A DNA stretch of 64,000 bases from Austropuccinia psidii (Eukaryota; Basidiomycota; Pucciniomycetes; Pucciniales; Sphaerophragmiaceae), in NCBI GenBank assembly GCA_023105745.1, contig JALGQZ010000001.1, forward strand, positions 56,315,437-56,379,436. Reading direction: 5' to 3'. A model generated the notes under the pieces. It saw nothing but the letters and a program-made list of their open reading frames with translations. It did no database searches and was not told the DNA's origin. Position 1 is the stretch's first letter, and the number at the start of each line of letters is the position of its first letter. Positions 31,093-44,214 of this stretch are shown here, piece after piece. A program made the position numbers and the translations under genes.

Positions 31093-31776
31093 TGTCACAG
31101 GGGCTCTTCTAAGTGAAGAGGGCCTGGCACTTAGTGAACAGACTTACTTATGGAGGGCTCAGAATAAAATACTCAATGGATAAGAGTAATGAAATAAGAG
31201 GATAAATTCCTAGTCATAAAATAATAAGCATTAAAAGATATGAGAGAAAAACAAAAGCAATAATAAAGAGCCAACCACAAATAATCCTGTACCACTGTTT
31301 CAACCTGTTCAGAAAAGAGAAAAGGATTAATAAAGGATATGGCGACCAGGACTCTACTGAACAGGTGAGGGAAGGCAAAGACTAACTTAATAAATAATAA
31401 AATAATATTAAATAATAAATCCAATATTTTAATTAACTGGGGGAAAAACCCCCAGGTGGGTGAAAGGGGGCTGGTATATGTGAGCAAGTACCAGCCTGGT
31501 GTTTGGGTGTTGAGAAACCATGACTGTATGATTGAGGAACCTGTATTTTAGATGTGAAACTGTATTGGTGTATCCAATACAGTTATTCGAATCAATACAG
31601 GTATTTGTGCCTGTATTGAGGACAGGCCTGTATTTGGGTTTTGCCTGTATTGAGCTGTGTTGAGGATTGGAACTGTATTTGGTGAGTCTTCCATGAAACC
31701 CCTTGCTGATTAGGTGCTGGAAGATTCTCCATTAGTAATGAGTGGTAATGCCCTGCCTGTCTCCATGGCTGCAACA
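31093..31776 (+). mobile_element. Solo LTR, family S
   Basis: It begins TGTCACAGG and ends GCTGCAACA, flanked by exact GACAG duplications (31088-31092, 31777-31781) and absent from the other three family G LTRs at this point. The last third has several CTGTATTG/CAATACAG units that can pair. A related start occurs at 36543. Strand and superfamily are not determined; the plus strand is nominal. Confidence 0.85.
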
Positions 31777-32073
31777 GACAGAAAAGATGAGTTACAAGAA
31801 AAATCATCAAAAATGGATTTTTGATTATGTAATGAGATTCTCTCAACAGTTTGATAAGGACATTCCAATCTATCAGAACTAACTCTCTGAATGGCTGTAG
31901 CGCATATAACTTGAAAGTTATTAATGATCAAAGCTTAACCTTAAAATTGATTATTTATGATCACTCACTGTAATCTTATTTTAAGCTTAACAGTCATATA
32001 GGTGATAAGACTTGTGAATACTAATAGAATTCACAAATTTTAGGCTTCTTCAAAGCCTATGATCTCATCAAAC

Positions 32074-32097
32074 TTAGATTTATAGTGATAACTCTCA
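32074..32097. promoter_or_regulatory. Conserved palindrome in family G LTR, copy 4, imperfect
   Basis: TTAGATTTAT, AGTG, ATAACTCTCA. It is the same site as in copies 1-3 with two stem changes. Confidence 0.45.
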
Positions 32098-32991
32098 ACA
32101 ATGCAATAATAATGAGGTGAGATGGTTTAATTATGATGTAATAATCACTAAACCTTACAATCTTAATAAACTCCAGTGGATACCATCAGTACACATATAC
32201 TAGAAGCCTATTGGACTCTAGAAGGGCAAAATTTACTATAAATAGAGCTCTTTTTACTCTATTTCCCCCTCAGACACATCAAAACCAATAAAACACTAAA
32301 CAAAAAGGTAAAATCTTTATTCTTTATATATAAATATTTTATATTATCAAAGGAAAAATATAATATTTACTATAATCATAAATATTGACATGATTTCTTC
32401 AATTGTTTAATTGTTTTTGTTAAATTTCTATAAAAATCCTATTTTCCATGTAAAATTAAGAATATTTGTAGGTTCTCTTATTTTATTTTGTAAATGAAAT
32501 TTAAATAAGTTTTATTTACATTTTGTGGCATAATAACTTTTAAAATCACTATACTAAGTGTTAAAAGTAAGTTATTTTCTCTTTTTATAATAATTTCTCT
32601 CTATTATTACTCTTAATAATTTTATTATTAATATAAATAGTATTTATATTGATATATAACTTTAATATTTGTAATATTATTGTTATTAAATGTTTTTTAT
32701 TACTAAAAAACTATTTTTTACGCTTTTATTATTTTTTTAACAATAATAAAGAGTTTTAAATATATTAATTATTGAATATGAATCTATTTATTTTCATTAT
32801 ATTATTCTTTTCTGATATAAATTATATTATTATATGTATTTAATAATATAATCATTTTACACCATAACTAGACTAATTATTTATTAATATAATTATTCTT
32901 TATCTTATTTATCAATTTGATAAGGATATTCATAGTACAATAAGTGAAGTATTGGTAATATTCACTTCTTGTTTCATAGCCAAACCTTACA

Positions 32992-35900
32992 TTCTTTGTG
33001 TTCTCATTGGGACCTAAAGATGTTTCTGTCTAATAAATTTCATTTCTTGCAAATTAAAGACTATAAACTGTATTTAAGGGCCTCATAAAATAGTTCTGTT
33101 GTTAAATAACATGTAAAATATTAATTGGGCTCTACCATCTAATAATATTTCTTCTTTCATTTTTTAAATTACCTATTGAGTATTCATAGGATACAAAAAC
33201 ATAATATAAACAAGCTTTTCCTTCTGCTTGTATTAGGGCCTCAAAGTGTTTGCCTACTTCTTACTCAAGAGGCTGGAATTGTGTAGAGAAACAATTTCTC
33301 TCTGATTGTTAGCCAAACTCTTTTATAAATACTGTATTTTAAACTTGTAATCAAAAAGCCTTTGGTTGGTCTCTTAGAGGCTAATAATATTTTAAATGAA
33401 TTAATTGAAGATATTACTCAATTATCAAATAAAACATGAAAATTTCTCATGAATTTATTTTTTCTGTAAAATCAAATGTAATGACAATATTTCATATTTA
33501 TCTCAAGAAATGCATGCTCCAATATAATTTTACAAAATATAATGAAATATTTCTCCTATTCCCCTTTGAGATTTGAGAAATGGAAGACTGTGATGAATGA
33601 TTGATGAGGGAGATATACCAAGAAGTTTTTTTTATATATTAAAATCTCTTCAAAATCTGACGCTCTAGATTGAATTAATTCTGGACTTTTTACAAAATAT
33701 TTTAAAATGATATTCTTCAGAAAAAAATGGCTCTCATTTTTTACATGAATAATCAAGTGATAATTATGAATAACTAATCTCATTTCATAAGCTAAATCTT
33801 TTAAATGAAGAATATTGAGAGATCTTGAAGAACTAATAATTAGAATATTGATATCCTCAAAAATATGTTCCTTGTATGTCAGTTTTTTGTGGTTAAATAT
33901 GAATAAATAGAATACTTAAGTCTTAAAAATTTGATCTTATTAAGAAAATGATGGAAGAGAAATCAAAAAATATATCAAATTGAAAATGGCCTTTATGTTT
34001 TGAAAGAAGAAATCAATGATATCACTAATATTTGAGATGGACAGGCATAATGAAGTGAAAAGGATTTGAGAGTCCTTTGCATCACTTTAAAATATATATT
34101 TCATGGATGAATTTTTGGATTTATCAAGGGTTGAAAATATTTTCTAAACTGTGCTTAAGAATATATAATATTGAGAAATGAAATTATTTATTTGATAAAA
34201 TTTTATCCCTAAGAACTTAAGCTCAAAATTGATATAGCAGAAACATTTAAAACAGTCTTTAAGAAGACAATCTATGGAAAGTTTACGACTACAAGTAGCT
34301 GATATACTCAAGAAACTGAAATGTTATATTTTTGATTCTTTTGGGCCTCAATATTTCTTAATTAAGTGACATTAAGCTCCCCAAGATTTACAGAAATATC
34401 TTTCAGCTTCAATAGTTCCTGAATATCTGTAATGATACAGAGCTAGATAATACCTCATTAAATGAGAATTTATTTGAGAGACTCAATTAAAAAGATGAGT
34501 GACCTCAAAAGTTATGGTTTATTTTGCTATCTTATTAAAAATTCCTAGGATTTAAATTAGATTTGATAATTATCTTCAATATTTCAAATCTTAAAGAATG
34601 GTTCTGTTTATTTTGGTGAGGAGTGTCAGAAAATTTCATCAAAAAGAGGCATTCACATCTTGATGTTTTAAAAAAAATCATTCGTGAGATTTATATTTCA
34701 GATACTCATCTGTGGCTCCAACTGAAAGAATCAAGTTCATTGAAAAGACATAATATGTGGAGAACAAAGATTGAACACAAAAAAATAACGAAAATGATCT
34801 CTATCTCAATACTTCCAGAAAAGTTTGAGAAATTTCAAAAAGGAATAATAATGATCTTGATTGTGTGAAGAAATCTTGATATATGAGAAAAAGGTAATGG
34901 AATTCAAATTTGGCGTATTAAAAGGTCTGGATGATATTTCTCATTTTCATACATGATTTGGAGGAGTATCACAATATTAATAAACACAATTTAAATTTAT
35001 GAGAAAAGAAAACATCACAAATTACTGTGATATATCAAAAGATATTTATTTTATATCTGGTATATTTTGTATAGAATTCCTCTTACGCTCCAATGGGATA
35101 AAGATTCAACTAAAATTGATTATAGTTATATCAAAGGGCTATAATCAATAGCAAATGAAAATCCTATCTATAAAAAAGGAGGTTTTCTGGTTGAACTTGA
35201 AATACTCATTTTTGAAATGAATTCATAAAGAAATTAATTTTGAAAGATAATTTCTTATTAATGTAAGTAAAATATGGAAACCTTTCAACATCAAAATTAA
35301 TTATAGTTTTCATGAGCTTGTTTTTGTTGATAAGGCCTATATTCATACTCTCAGATGCACCCCTGATACGTTTCCCATTTCTAGTTCATCTAAATATTAT
35401 TATGAATAATTCTAATTGATATGGTTTTATCATTTCTATATATGTGATTAAGCTTATTGTAGATTTTAGACGTAAAAATCTGACAACATAGTCTCAAAAC
35501 AGAAGAAACTAAGCACAAAGATTTTATTTGACTTTTTCAAGAAAGCTTTTTTATGGTTTCTTAGAATATGAAAAAAGAGTATCAGGGTTGAACCCATGCT
35601 GGACCCATGTATGTTTGATTCAGAATTGTACTCATTTTCATATATTAATTGAACCTTCAGTGCCTGCCCACAGGGATTGATTCATTTCTCATGGTTAGTA
35701 TATATTAAAGATTAAAAGGTACTTGTGATTTATACCCTCATTTAGTTCCTCATTTCAATCTCACACAAGAGGTGATTTTCAAGCAGGTAGATTAAGTAAT
35801 AATAGAAGAAAAGGGAACAATAATTAATATTAGATACTTTGACATACTTTCCAAAAATGATTAATAAAGCTTTTGTGATTTATTCAGACTACTCTCTGAG

Positions 35901-36542
35901 CTACAGAGAGTATATCCCTATATAATAAGCTGGTCAATAATTTAGATAATCTTCCAATAATGATTCTGTCTATTAGCTCCCTCCACTGAAAATCTGTATC
36001 ACCTGTAATGGAATAGAAATTTGGACTCTGCTTGTAGTTTTGTGTAGGATGAGTCAGGAATTGAGATGGTAAGAGATTTTTAGGAAACTCAATTTCAAAA
36101 TATGAGGAAGTAAAAGCCGAATTGTGATTCATTTATCTCGGACTTGTAAGGTGCTCATATAATGAATTTGCCATGGCCAGGTTAGACAAAATAAACGTTA
36201 GGAATTCTGGGAAAGATTGATAAGATTAAATTATTGTTCTATGTCAGAAAAGAAGTTTGAAAAATAAAAAGAACTTTGAGATTTCATCGCATAAAAAGAT
36301 GAGTATGTGGGAGAAAAAGTAGGTATCATTTTGGAAAGCCATGAAATTGAACCTATGTTCGATTTTTTCTGCAATTTTCAGAGGATAATTTGATATGAAG
36401 CTAATCCAGAACTTAATAGATTTTATGTCAAAAGCTGATGATTTAAAGGGAATGAATTCACATAAATAACAGCTCCTTATGGCCAGAAAGTACCTCAAAG
36501 GAAATCACAGAAATGGATTTAAAATATTTCAGGTATATTAGT
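32992..36542. other. Unclassified AT-rich region
   Basis: No repeat end, domain or long open frame. The longest plus frame (34623-34868, 81 codons, lysine-rich) and others near 33556 and 36244 (minus) are short and match nothing I know. Scattered codon-like stretches around 34380-34870 suggest very old decayed coding sequence, which I cannot assign. Confidence 0.4.
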
Positions 36543-36945
36543 TGTCACAGGGGCTCTTCTAAGTGAAGAGGGCCTGGAACTCAGTAAACTGGACTCACTT
36601 TTAGAGGGCTTAGAATTGGATAAGAAGAAATAAACTTACAAGCTTAATAAGAATGGAGATGCTAATAAGAATAAAGAGAAGGAAACAGCAAGAGGAAATG
36701 AATAAGCAATCAGAGAGCCAACCACAAACAAGTCCAAGTCCACTGTCTCAACCTGTCAGAAAATAAAGAGAGGGATTAATAAGGATATGGCCACCACAGT
36801 TCTACTGAACAGGTGAGGAAATGTAAATACCAAATTCATACCAATAAATAGGATATTCCCAAATAAGAATAAGAAAATTTATTGAATAATAAATCAAATG
36901 GGGAAAAGTTCCCAGAGGGAAGAAGACGGGCTGGTATGTGTAAGA
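36543..36945 (+). mobile_element. Second copy of the family S LTR, partial
   Basis: Starts TGTCACAGGGGCTCTTCTAA like 31093 and follows it for about 400 bases (AAGTGAAGAGGGCCTGG, AGAGCCAACCACAAA, TACTGAACAGGTGAGG, GGGCTGGTAT). It then diverges, so its far end is not found. No target duplication was seen. Confidence 0.6.
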
Positions 36946-38400
36946 ATCCACCATCCCTGATCCAAAGAATTAATTTTCTTGGGAGGAATCAATGATTCAA
37001 TTGATTTTGGATAATAAAGGACTTTTGCGGATTTACAGGGTCTATCCAAGAGGTGTTGTGGAATTGGGTAATCATACAGTTTCAGAATTGTGTATACAAA
37101 GCCATATTTGGTGGAGCCAGCCTGTACAAGTGGTGACTTGCTGCATTGGTGGACCCAACTGTATGAGTTTTAAAAGGAAGATTTCTGAAGCTGAATGTTC
37201 ATACACAGAAAGTATTTGCTGATTTTGTGAGTTTGAATGGGTTTATGGTTGAATTCTCCTTACCCTGATAGTGACTGTCACACAAGTAAAACAAATCAAA
37301 TATACATATCAAGTGCAAATAATTTTATTCGGTATTTAAAGGTTGTGCAAACTATTGATGTATAACAAATATTAAAATGCCTTACTTGATGTGAAGCTGT
37401 GTCAATGTTAAATCTGTGAAATTCTTTGACTTGAACTGAGTATTATTTTTTCAAAATCACAGAGATATTTTCCTTTTTATCAACCCAATGGTTTCCCAAA
37501 GCCTCAAAAAGGCATCAAACGTTGAACAAAAATATTTCATGAAGGACAATTCTCTGTAAAAACTCAGCCCCATTGTCATTTCAGCTCCATAAGACTTATT
37601 AAAGACCATGATATACTTCATATAGTTAAAAAAAGGGTCTAGATAAAAAGGCTACAAAAATTTAACAAACTATAAACCACTGAAAAGAAGGTGTATGACA
37701 ATTTTACTTCTTTCTCACAGCTTCAATCATTAAAATCATCCTTGTTCATGCTGGGGGTCTGGCAAAGACCTCAAAAATATTCCCATACATCTTTTGAACT
37801 GCAAGAAAAAATATTACTCACCCAACAGATACTATAAAAATGCCCAAATTTGTGGAAATTATTTTTTCACAAAGATCGTGTTATTTTCGCAATGAGTTAG
37901 AGCTTACAGGCTGTGGATTAATACTTATAGCAATGATGAAAGTTTATAATTACTGAAACACCCAAGAGAAGTACTTAAATATGAGAAGATTACTTGTATC
38001 TGCCTCATACATATCTAGGTGAATGTTTGGCTTTTGTTTCCAATAATTAAGATAATTTAAAACTTGTAATGCCATAGTTTTTATTTACTTTTCTCTTTCT
38101 ACCTTCGGAACTCACATTTCTGCTTCTTTTTTGATTTTTTTGATACCCCTTACTTTCAATTCCCCTTGTTATTCTCAACAAACTGAAAGATGAGATATAT
38201 TGCCGGTGGTTCTTCCCCATATTATGTGTTGGAGATGTCAAGTTTTAGAACTTAAAAGGTGGATTTGATTAGCAAAAAGTAAGTATATAATTGTACGAAG
38301 TAATGGTAATGGTACCTTAAAAGGTGGACTGCACAATAACTATTAAGTTAGACACTAATGGGCTTTTGAGAACAAATATTTAGGTAATACTAATAAGAAG
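36946..38400. other. Unclassified AT-rich region
   Basis: It may hold the diverged end of the family S LTR near 37000-37280. An open frame at 36992-37222 (76 codons with a CC...C...C stretch) has no counterpart elsewhere in the window, and I do not call it a gene. Nothing else is supported. Confidence 0.35.
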
Positions 38401-38795
38401 GTAACTTTTTGTTTTTTACAGTTAATACAAATGACAAGGGGATTAATATTAAGAAAAATGAAGAGAAGTACAAGTTATGTTTGTTTCTCAATCCCTTTTG
38501 TATTAAAAAAAAGAGGTTTGTTTTATAGTCTCAGACAATTATTTACAATTGTTTATTATGAATTGTTATTTATATTTCCTTTTCATGCAGAAAGGAAAAA
38601 CCTCTCTTTTTTCACGTATCTAGCTCACAGGATCTTAATGCCCCAATGAGGTGTGTATTTCTTGTGGATCACGGAACTGTTAGCAAGTCATATGGTCAAT
38701 TATTCCTATTGTAAATACGGTGAGTAGGAGTGCAAACTATTAACCTTAATATTTTGGTAAAGCTAATTAGGCTCATTTTGGCCAGTTATTTGACA
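38401..38795 (-). mobile_element. Probable 3' LTR of copia A
   Basis: On the minus strand a purine tract (GGAGAGAGTGGGAG, 38796-38810 region) is followed by TGTCAAATAACTGG beginning at 38795, the expected start of a 3' LTR just after the RNase H end. The far end is not fixed; 38401 is only a working limit. Confidence 0.4.
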
Positions 38796-39456
38796 CTCCC
38801 ACTCTCTCCTAATTGCCATACTCCAAGTTGTTTCAGAGGATGAGTAAGCTCACTTCTGTTTGTCGATTTAGTTAAGAAGTTTTCCAGAATTTGTTTTGTG
38901 GTTTTGTAACAAAGTTCTATTGTCTTGGCCTTCACTATTTCTTTGATTAAATGTAACTGAATATCAACATGTATCAATATTTTGTTGTTGAAATTACAGC
39001 AATTGTTTTCAATGTTGATAAAAATTTGATTGTATTACCAGGTAATGATAGGTTTGGATTTCTTGATAATCTTTGCTTCTTTGCACCACTTTTTGAACTA
39101 TAACAGCTCAGACATAACGTCACATAATGCCTTGTATTTTGCTTCTGCTGTTGAGATAGAGACGGTTGGTTGTTTTATTGACTTCCAGAGTACAGTGCAA
39201 TTATTGAATTTAGCCAGATAACCCATTATTGATCTTCTTGTTGCACTGCAGTTGCCCCAATCAGCGCCGCTGTACACTTCAATCTCTTTGTTTTGATATC
39301 TTGCATACATCAATCCTAGTTCTTGCGATCCCTTCAGGTATTTGAGGACATGGAGAAATTCTTTCCAGTGATTTATTCCTGGTTTTTCAAGGTATTTTGA
39401 CAAGGTACTTGTGGAAAAGCTGAGGTCTGGTCAAGTGGCTGTGCTTAGGTAATTTA
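38796..39456 (-). pseudogene. Copia A RNase H and polymerase C-terminus
   Basis: Minus-strand frames: LSKYLEKPGINHWKEFLHVL and KGSQELGLMYAR (39403 downward), SGADWGNCSATRRSIMGYLA with the DW motif, VSISTAEAKYKALCDV, then HVDIQLHLIKEIVKA near 38977. These are the order and spacing of a Ty1/copia RNase H and tail. Frameshifts and altered residues show decay. It joins the part at 40838-42124 once the solo LTR is removed. Confidence 0.75.
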
Positions 39457-39461
39457 TGCTT

Positions 39462-40832
39462 TGTCAGGCTGAGTCTATGATAAAGTGATAATAAAGGTAT
39501 GCACAGCTTCAAATATGACTGTGACATGGATAAAAGTATTTAAAAATGTTTGGTTAAACAATATTAAGGGCTTTACTAGTAATAATTAGTGGTGGTGAGC
39601 GCTGCTGAAAGCACTGGATGCAGGTTTATCTGTTGGGTTACAATAATGAAGACTAAAATACTTAATTTTGAAGTATACCTGACTTGTTTTCCAATATCAT
39701 AACTGTTTTGGACATTTTAACTATGTAGGAATTTAAGAACAGGATGAGGAAACCTTTTCTGGTGGGGAAAAGGTCCCTTTTTATCCTAAAATTGGGTGAA
39801 AAAGGCTTCTAGACCTTTCTACATGAAGGAAGTGAAGATTTTTCACTTCCAAAGACTGGCTTGTGGTTTCAACAAGGCCTTTACAGCCTGTATTGGGATC
39901 AGATGTGGTTTTGAAAGCACATCTGGGCAGTTTTCACCAATACAGGGTGAACATTTTCATCTGGGGACCACATAGCCCTCTTCTGACATTTATGACATGT
40001 AGAATTCTGTACAGAAACTGTACAGGACCCCAGTATTGATCAAACAATGAGGTATTGAATTATAAACAGGCTTTTTTGTCTTTTTGACGCCTAATAATCA
40101 TAATTATGGGAGAATATCCCACAGTAAGGCTGTATTTGTCTAACTGTGGGATTTTGACCTTAAAACTTCCATACCTTTGTCAGATTTTGAGATATCAAGC
40201 TCAAATTTGGTTCATTGTGTAGCCCTGAATGTTTTCTACACAATGGTATCTCATTTGATATGGCTATCATTGAATGTGGCAAAGTTATGCCATGTGCAAG
40301 ATTTTTTGTACATATGTATGGAACTTGTTTGCCCCATAACATTTATTCTAGATGGGATATGGGGAAATGAATGGCACAATAAGAGATCCCTGATTGTGAT
40401 CTTTCCAAAAAGACCCCACTTTAGGTATCTCAAACTGAAACTCTGGAAGTTAGATGAGAGGTGAATATTTTATTCCCCCCTATTTGACCTTATTTTGGTC
40501 ATAACATTAGTAATTCTGATGCTATCTCAATTGGTCTAGTACAATTGAGTCACCCTTACTTAAAGATTAATTTTGAATATCAATTTGCTGTGGTTAAGCC
40601 TCTGCCTCTGGATTTCAGATGAGAGGTGATAATTAAGGTTTATGCTCAGCAACAGCTTTGAGCAGGAATAACTTTGTTATTATTTTTCCTATGATGGTGG
40701 GACTTGTGTATTTGGAAAGTAGTGGGTTTCCTCTTTCATTTATTACCTTTTGAGCTGATTTGGCTCAGCTCCATGATTTGGTGGTATCTTGGCTGTCATG
40801 CTTGTGCTCTGGTTCTGAGTCACAGGCTGACA
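39462..40832 (-). mobile_element. Solo LTR of the G2 family, reversed, in copia A
   Basis: Read on the minus strand it starts TGTCAGCCTGTGACTCAGAA and ends with TAGACTCAGCCTGACA, matching the G2 LTR ends (44215, 45720). Flanks are an exact duplication TGCTT (39457-39461 and 40833-40837), and the copia A reading resumes across it. At 1,371 bp it is shorter than and diverged from the G2 LTRs (1,506 bp), so it is an older insertion of the family. Confidence 0.88.
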
Positions 40833-40837
40833 TGCTT

Positions 40838-42124
40838 CCTATTGCACTTCAAAGGTTTATTTTTAAATTGTTAAATTCCTTTATTTCTGCTTCTGTGGCA
40901 GGGGTTAGATGACTTTTGGGTATAAGAGGAGTATTCACATCCTTACACTGGGTCATACCATATAGATCAAGTGTTGCTTTGATGAAGTGGTGTCAATTAA
41001 GTTAGATGCCATTTTCATAATGGTTTATTTTTACCCATACCATGAGATCTGAAATTACAATGCCTTTGATTTCAAATTCTTTGCTTATCTCCCATTTGGA
41101 AGTGGTAGCATCCTTACAGAATATGGCAATATTCTCAAAATGAATGTAAATCAAGATTAGATCTGGAATCATTCTATAGAATACGCAAGGATCCAAAGTG
41201 CATGAGGAGTAACCAGTAAGGTTGAGCCAGTCCTTCAATTTTTGATACCAGGTAAGTGGAACTTGTTTTAGTCCATAGATTGCCTTTTTTAGTTGTAAGA
41301 ATTGTTTTCTAGGGTCTACGTTTAATCCTTGAGTAATGAATAGATAAACAATCTCAGATAGAGATGCATTCAAGAATGCTGTTTTGAAATCTATCTGATG
41401 AAATTATCAGTTTTTTTAACTGAATGTGCAATTAGTGTTCTTAAGGAGTTTTGACATCCAGTTGGAGCATACGCTTTGAAGAATTATAGTGCATTTGTTT
41501 GGGTATATCCTTGCGCACACAGTTGTGCTTTGTATTGAATGATTTTGTTCAAGTTATTCTTTTTGAGTTTTGAAAACCCATGTGGTTCCAACTAGATGTA
41601 AATCTTCTTTCAGTTCTATGACCTCCCACACCTTAAGGCTCTTCATATTAGAGAATTCTTTCTTAATCACTGATTACCATTCTTCTTTGTGTATGGAATC
41701 TGGTGCTTTTATGTATGTTTTGAGAGATCTTTCTTGTATAGTTATAAATGCTTTAATTCTACCTTGATAAGTTAAGATATTCAGTTTTTCAGCATCAGAA
41801 TTGATTATCGTTGGGTGCCTAGGTCTAACTACTTTGATATGTGAGGTTGTTCTGTCATCTTTCTTGATTAGCATGGAGTTTCCATCTGATGAATCATTTC
41901 TATCCCTACTTATTTCGGAGTATTCGTCAATTGACTTGTTGTAAGTGGGTTTATTTTCTTCTATTGAGCGGTTAGTTTTTATTTCATTTTCCTTTTCAGT
42001 GACTTTCCTGTTTGAATAAGGCCATAATGTGTTTGGATTCATAGTTCCCTCCTTGCTTATATTTGGAAATGCCTCCTCATTGAAGCTTGCATGTTTTGTA
42101 ACAATTAATTTTTTATCTTTCAGT
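40838..42124 (-). pseudogene. Copia A reverse transcriptase
   Basis: Minus-strand pieces in order: KLIVTKHASFNEEAFPNI (just inside 42124), a disordered linker, RPRHPTIINSDAEKLNIL and IHKEEW before 41674, then MNASLSEIVYLF, LKKAIYGLKQVPLTWYQKL and LDPCVFYR (41373-41002), and EAEIKEFNNLKINL near 40890. This is a Ty1/copia reverse transcriptase. The catalytic YVDD position reads HFENIAIF (about 41140), so it is inactive. It is preceded, beyond copia B, by the integrase at 57288-58302. Confidence 0.75.
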
Positions 42125-42129
42125 CTTAG

Positions 42130-42627
42130 TGTAAGCAAAAAAAAACTCAAGGAGGCAGGACTAGTATTAGTCTTTAGCCAACAACAGGAACAGGGAGAGA
42201 CACAATTGAACCTATAAGTAATAGCGATGAGAGAAAAAAGGATGATTAATTTCAAAAAAGGTAACAAAAAGGAAGAATTAACAAGTAGGAATCTTAAGGA
42301 GGCAGGACTAGTATAAGTCTTTAGCCAACGACAGGAACAGGGAGAGACACAATTGAACCTATAAGTAATAGCAATGAGACAAAAAAGGATGAGGATAGAC
42401 TATTTACAATTGAAGGAGTCTTTATATAGACTAGCCAGGATATCTCATTAAAAGATCTGTCGCATATGCTAAGAGGAGTCATAAATAAAAGGTAATATAA
42501 GATGAATAATAACTCTTTGAAATCTGCTAGACAATTAAGGATAAACATAAAACTACTAAGAGAAGTGGAAGGGAATATTTTTTTAAGAGTACTGTTTGAT
42601 ATGAGATGAGCCCTCTTTATTCTTTTA
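42130..42627 (-). mobile_element. Copia B 3' LTR
   Basis: 498 bp matching 56724-57282. It holds two copies of an approximately 90-base unit beginning AAGGAGGCAGGACTAG (near 42150 and 42298), where the other LTR has three, which accounts for most of the length difference. Confidence 0.85.
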
Positions 42628-44209
42628 CTCCTTCATACTTATTAATTTGGAATTGGATAAAATGGATTTGGCTAGAGGCACATGTATAGTGAGCAAGTAA
42701 GCTGCCATTTTTGCTGTAGGAAGGTATTTGAGCTGAAGGTGTTGTTGTTCTAATAGAGCTCTAATGAAATGAAGTCAAAAGTCAATATGTCTTGTCCCAT
42801 GGTGATAAACAGGGTTGGATGCAATGGCTATGGCACTATGATTGTTGGAATGAAGTACACATGACAAATCTTTATTAGCTGATTCATAAATTAATTGTTT
42901 AATCCAGGATAAGTCTTGAGCTGATTTGGTTAATGCATTATATTCGGCTTTGGCTGAGGATAGTACTACAGCTTTTTGCTTATGTGCTCTCCATCCCAGG
43001 GCACCATGGAAATAAACGAGGGAGCCGGAGAAGGATTCCTTTTCAGTTCCTCCTCCCCAGTCCGAATTGGTGAGACCATATATTTGAGAGTAAGGGTGCA
43101 TTATTTGGTTCCTTCCAAAATTTAAGGTGAATTGAAAAGTTCCTGAAAGATATTTAAATGTATGGACTACTGCTTTATAATGTTCATCTTTTGTATTGTC
43201 TAAGAATTGAGAGAAGAAGAAGGTGGCAAATGACAGGTCTGGTTGGGGGCATTGTAATAGGTACTGGAGTAATCCTACTGCTCTTCTAAAGTTAAAAGGA
43301 GGAGGATCTGCAGGTTTTCCTTCCAGGTCCTTCAAATCTTTGTAGTTACTGGGTAAAGGAGCTGATGGTGGTCGAGCTTGATTGATGTTGAATTCATTGA
43401 GGACTTGATGGACAAACTTATCTTGGATTAGTGATATGTATTCTTTGTCTTTCCTGATTCTAATTCCTAAGGCATACTTGATGTGTCCTAAATCTTCCAT
43501 TTCAAAAAAGGTTTTGATTTGATTCTTGAAATTTTCATTCCAAGTCCCTCCAAAGATAAGATTGTATACATCGACTAAGAACAAGAAAGGATTATTCCTG
43601 TCCTGTGAGTAAAATAGAAACGGATCAGTGAAGCAGGGAGTTAATCCTATGGAGATAAGAGTGTTTTTGAGGACTTTGTGCCAACAGAGAGGGCTTTGTT
43701 TTAAGCCATGAAGAGACTTGTTGAGCAAAATACATCAGTTTCTGGATATTCAAAATAGCCTGGTGGTCAAAAGATGTGTAAAGTTTCTTCTGGTTTTCCA
43801 TTCAAGAAAGCGCATCAAACATCCATTTGCTCAATTGGATATTGATGAATGTGGCAAAGTGTAAGTAGTAGTCAAAGAGAACAAAGTCTTCTTGTTGGTG
43901 AGAATACCTCTAAATAGTAAATTCCTTCTTTTTGATTGAATCCCCTGACACACAACATAGCCTTGTATTTGGATAGATTTCCATCTTCATCAGTCTTTTG
44001 CTTGAAAACCCACGTAGTACTCAATGCTTTGATGTTCTGATCTGGTCTGACTGGTGACCAAACATTATAAGTTGTCATGTTGGTTAATTCTGCTTTGATT
44101 TAATTCATCCATTCTTGGCTATTTAATCCATTTATGGCTTTTAGGTAAGTCTTTGGATGAAGAGAGAGGTGGTCTGCTAGATTTTCATGGTGTCTTTGTT
44201 GTCTTTTGT
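42628..44209 (-). pseudogene. Copia B reverse transcriptase and RNase H
   Basis: Minus-strand frames: MTTYNVWSPVRPDQNIKA, TTWVFKQKTDEDGN, AMLCVRGFNQKE (44078-43872), then 43728-42775 with NKSLHGLKQSPLCWHKVL, MEDLGHIKYALGIRI, AVGLLQYLLQCPQPDLSFAT, NSDWGGGTEKESFSGSLVYF, VVLSSAKAEYNALTKSA, HHGTRHIDF. The catalytic pair YVDD is replaced: DVYNLIFGG. A frameshift separates the two frames and a segment with the motif A aspartate is degraded (43740-43870). It belongs to the same element as 54337-56659. Confidence 0.85.
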
Positions 44210-44214
44210 GAGTA

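Larger units (their letters stand above)
30339..32991 (+). mobile_element. G1 3' LTR (family G), split by a solo LTR
   Basis: It begins TGTGAGCATTTG after the purine tract and ends CCTTACA. It shares all family G blocks, including GACCACTTT...AAAGTGGTC (30937-30961) and TATAAATAGAGCTC near 32239. A 684 bp foreign LTR with a 5 bp duplication interrupts it at 31093. The sequence after 32991 is not the G0 gag that precedes the 5' LTR. Confidence 0.85.

Noticed and set aside
36992..37222. 76-codon cysteine-bearing open frame as a secreted effector
   Set aside because: No signal peptide, no regular cysteine spacing, no promoter; a chance frame is more likely.
40177..40464. 95-codon open frame as a gene
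   Set aside because: It lies inside the reversed solo LTR of the G2 family (39462-40832).
41674..42267. The 197-codon minus frame as one protein
   Set aside because: Its first part is copia B LTR sequence; only the part after the CTTAG junction (below 42125) is copia A polymerase.
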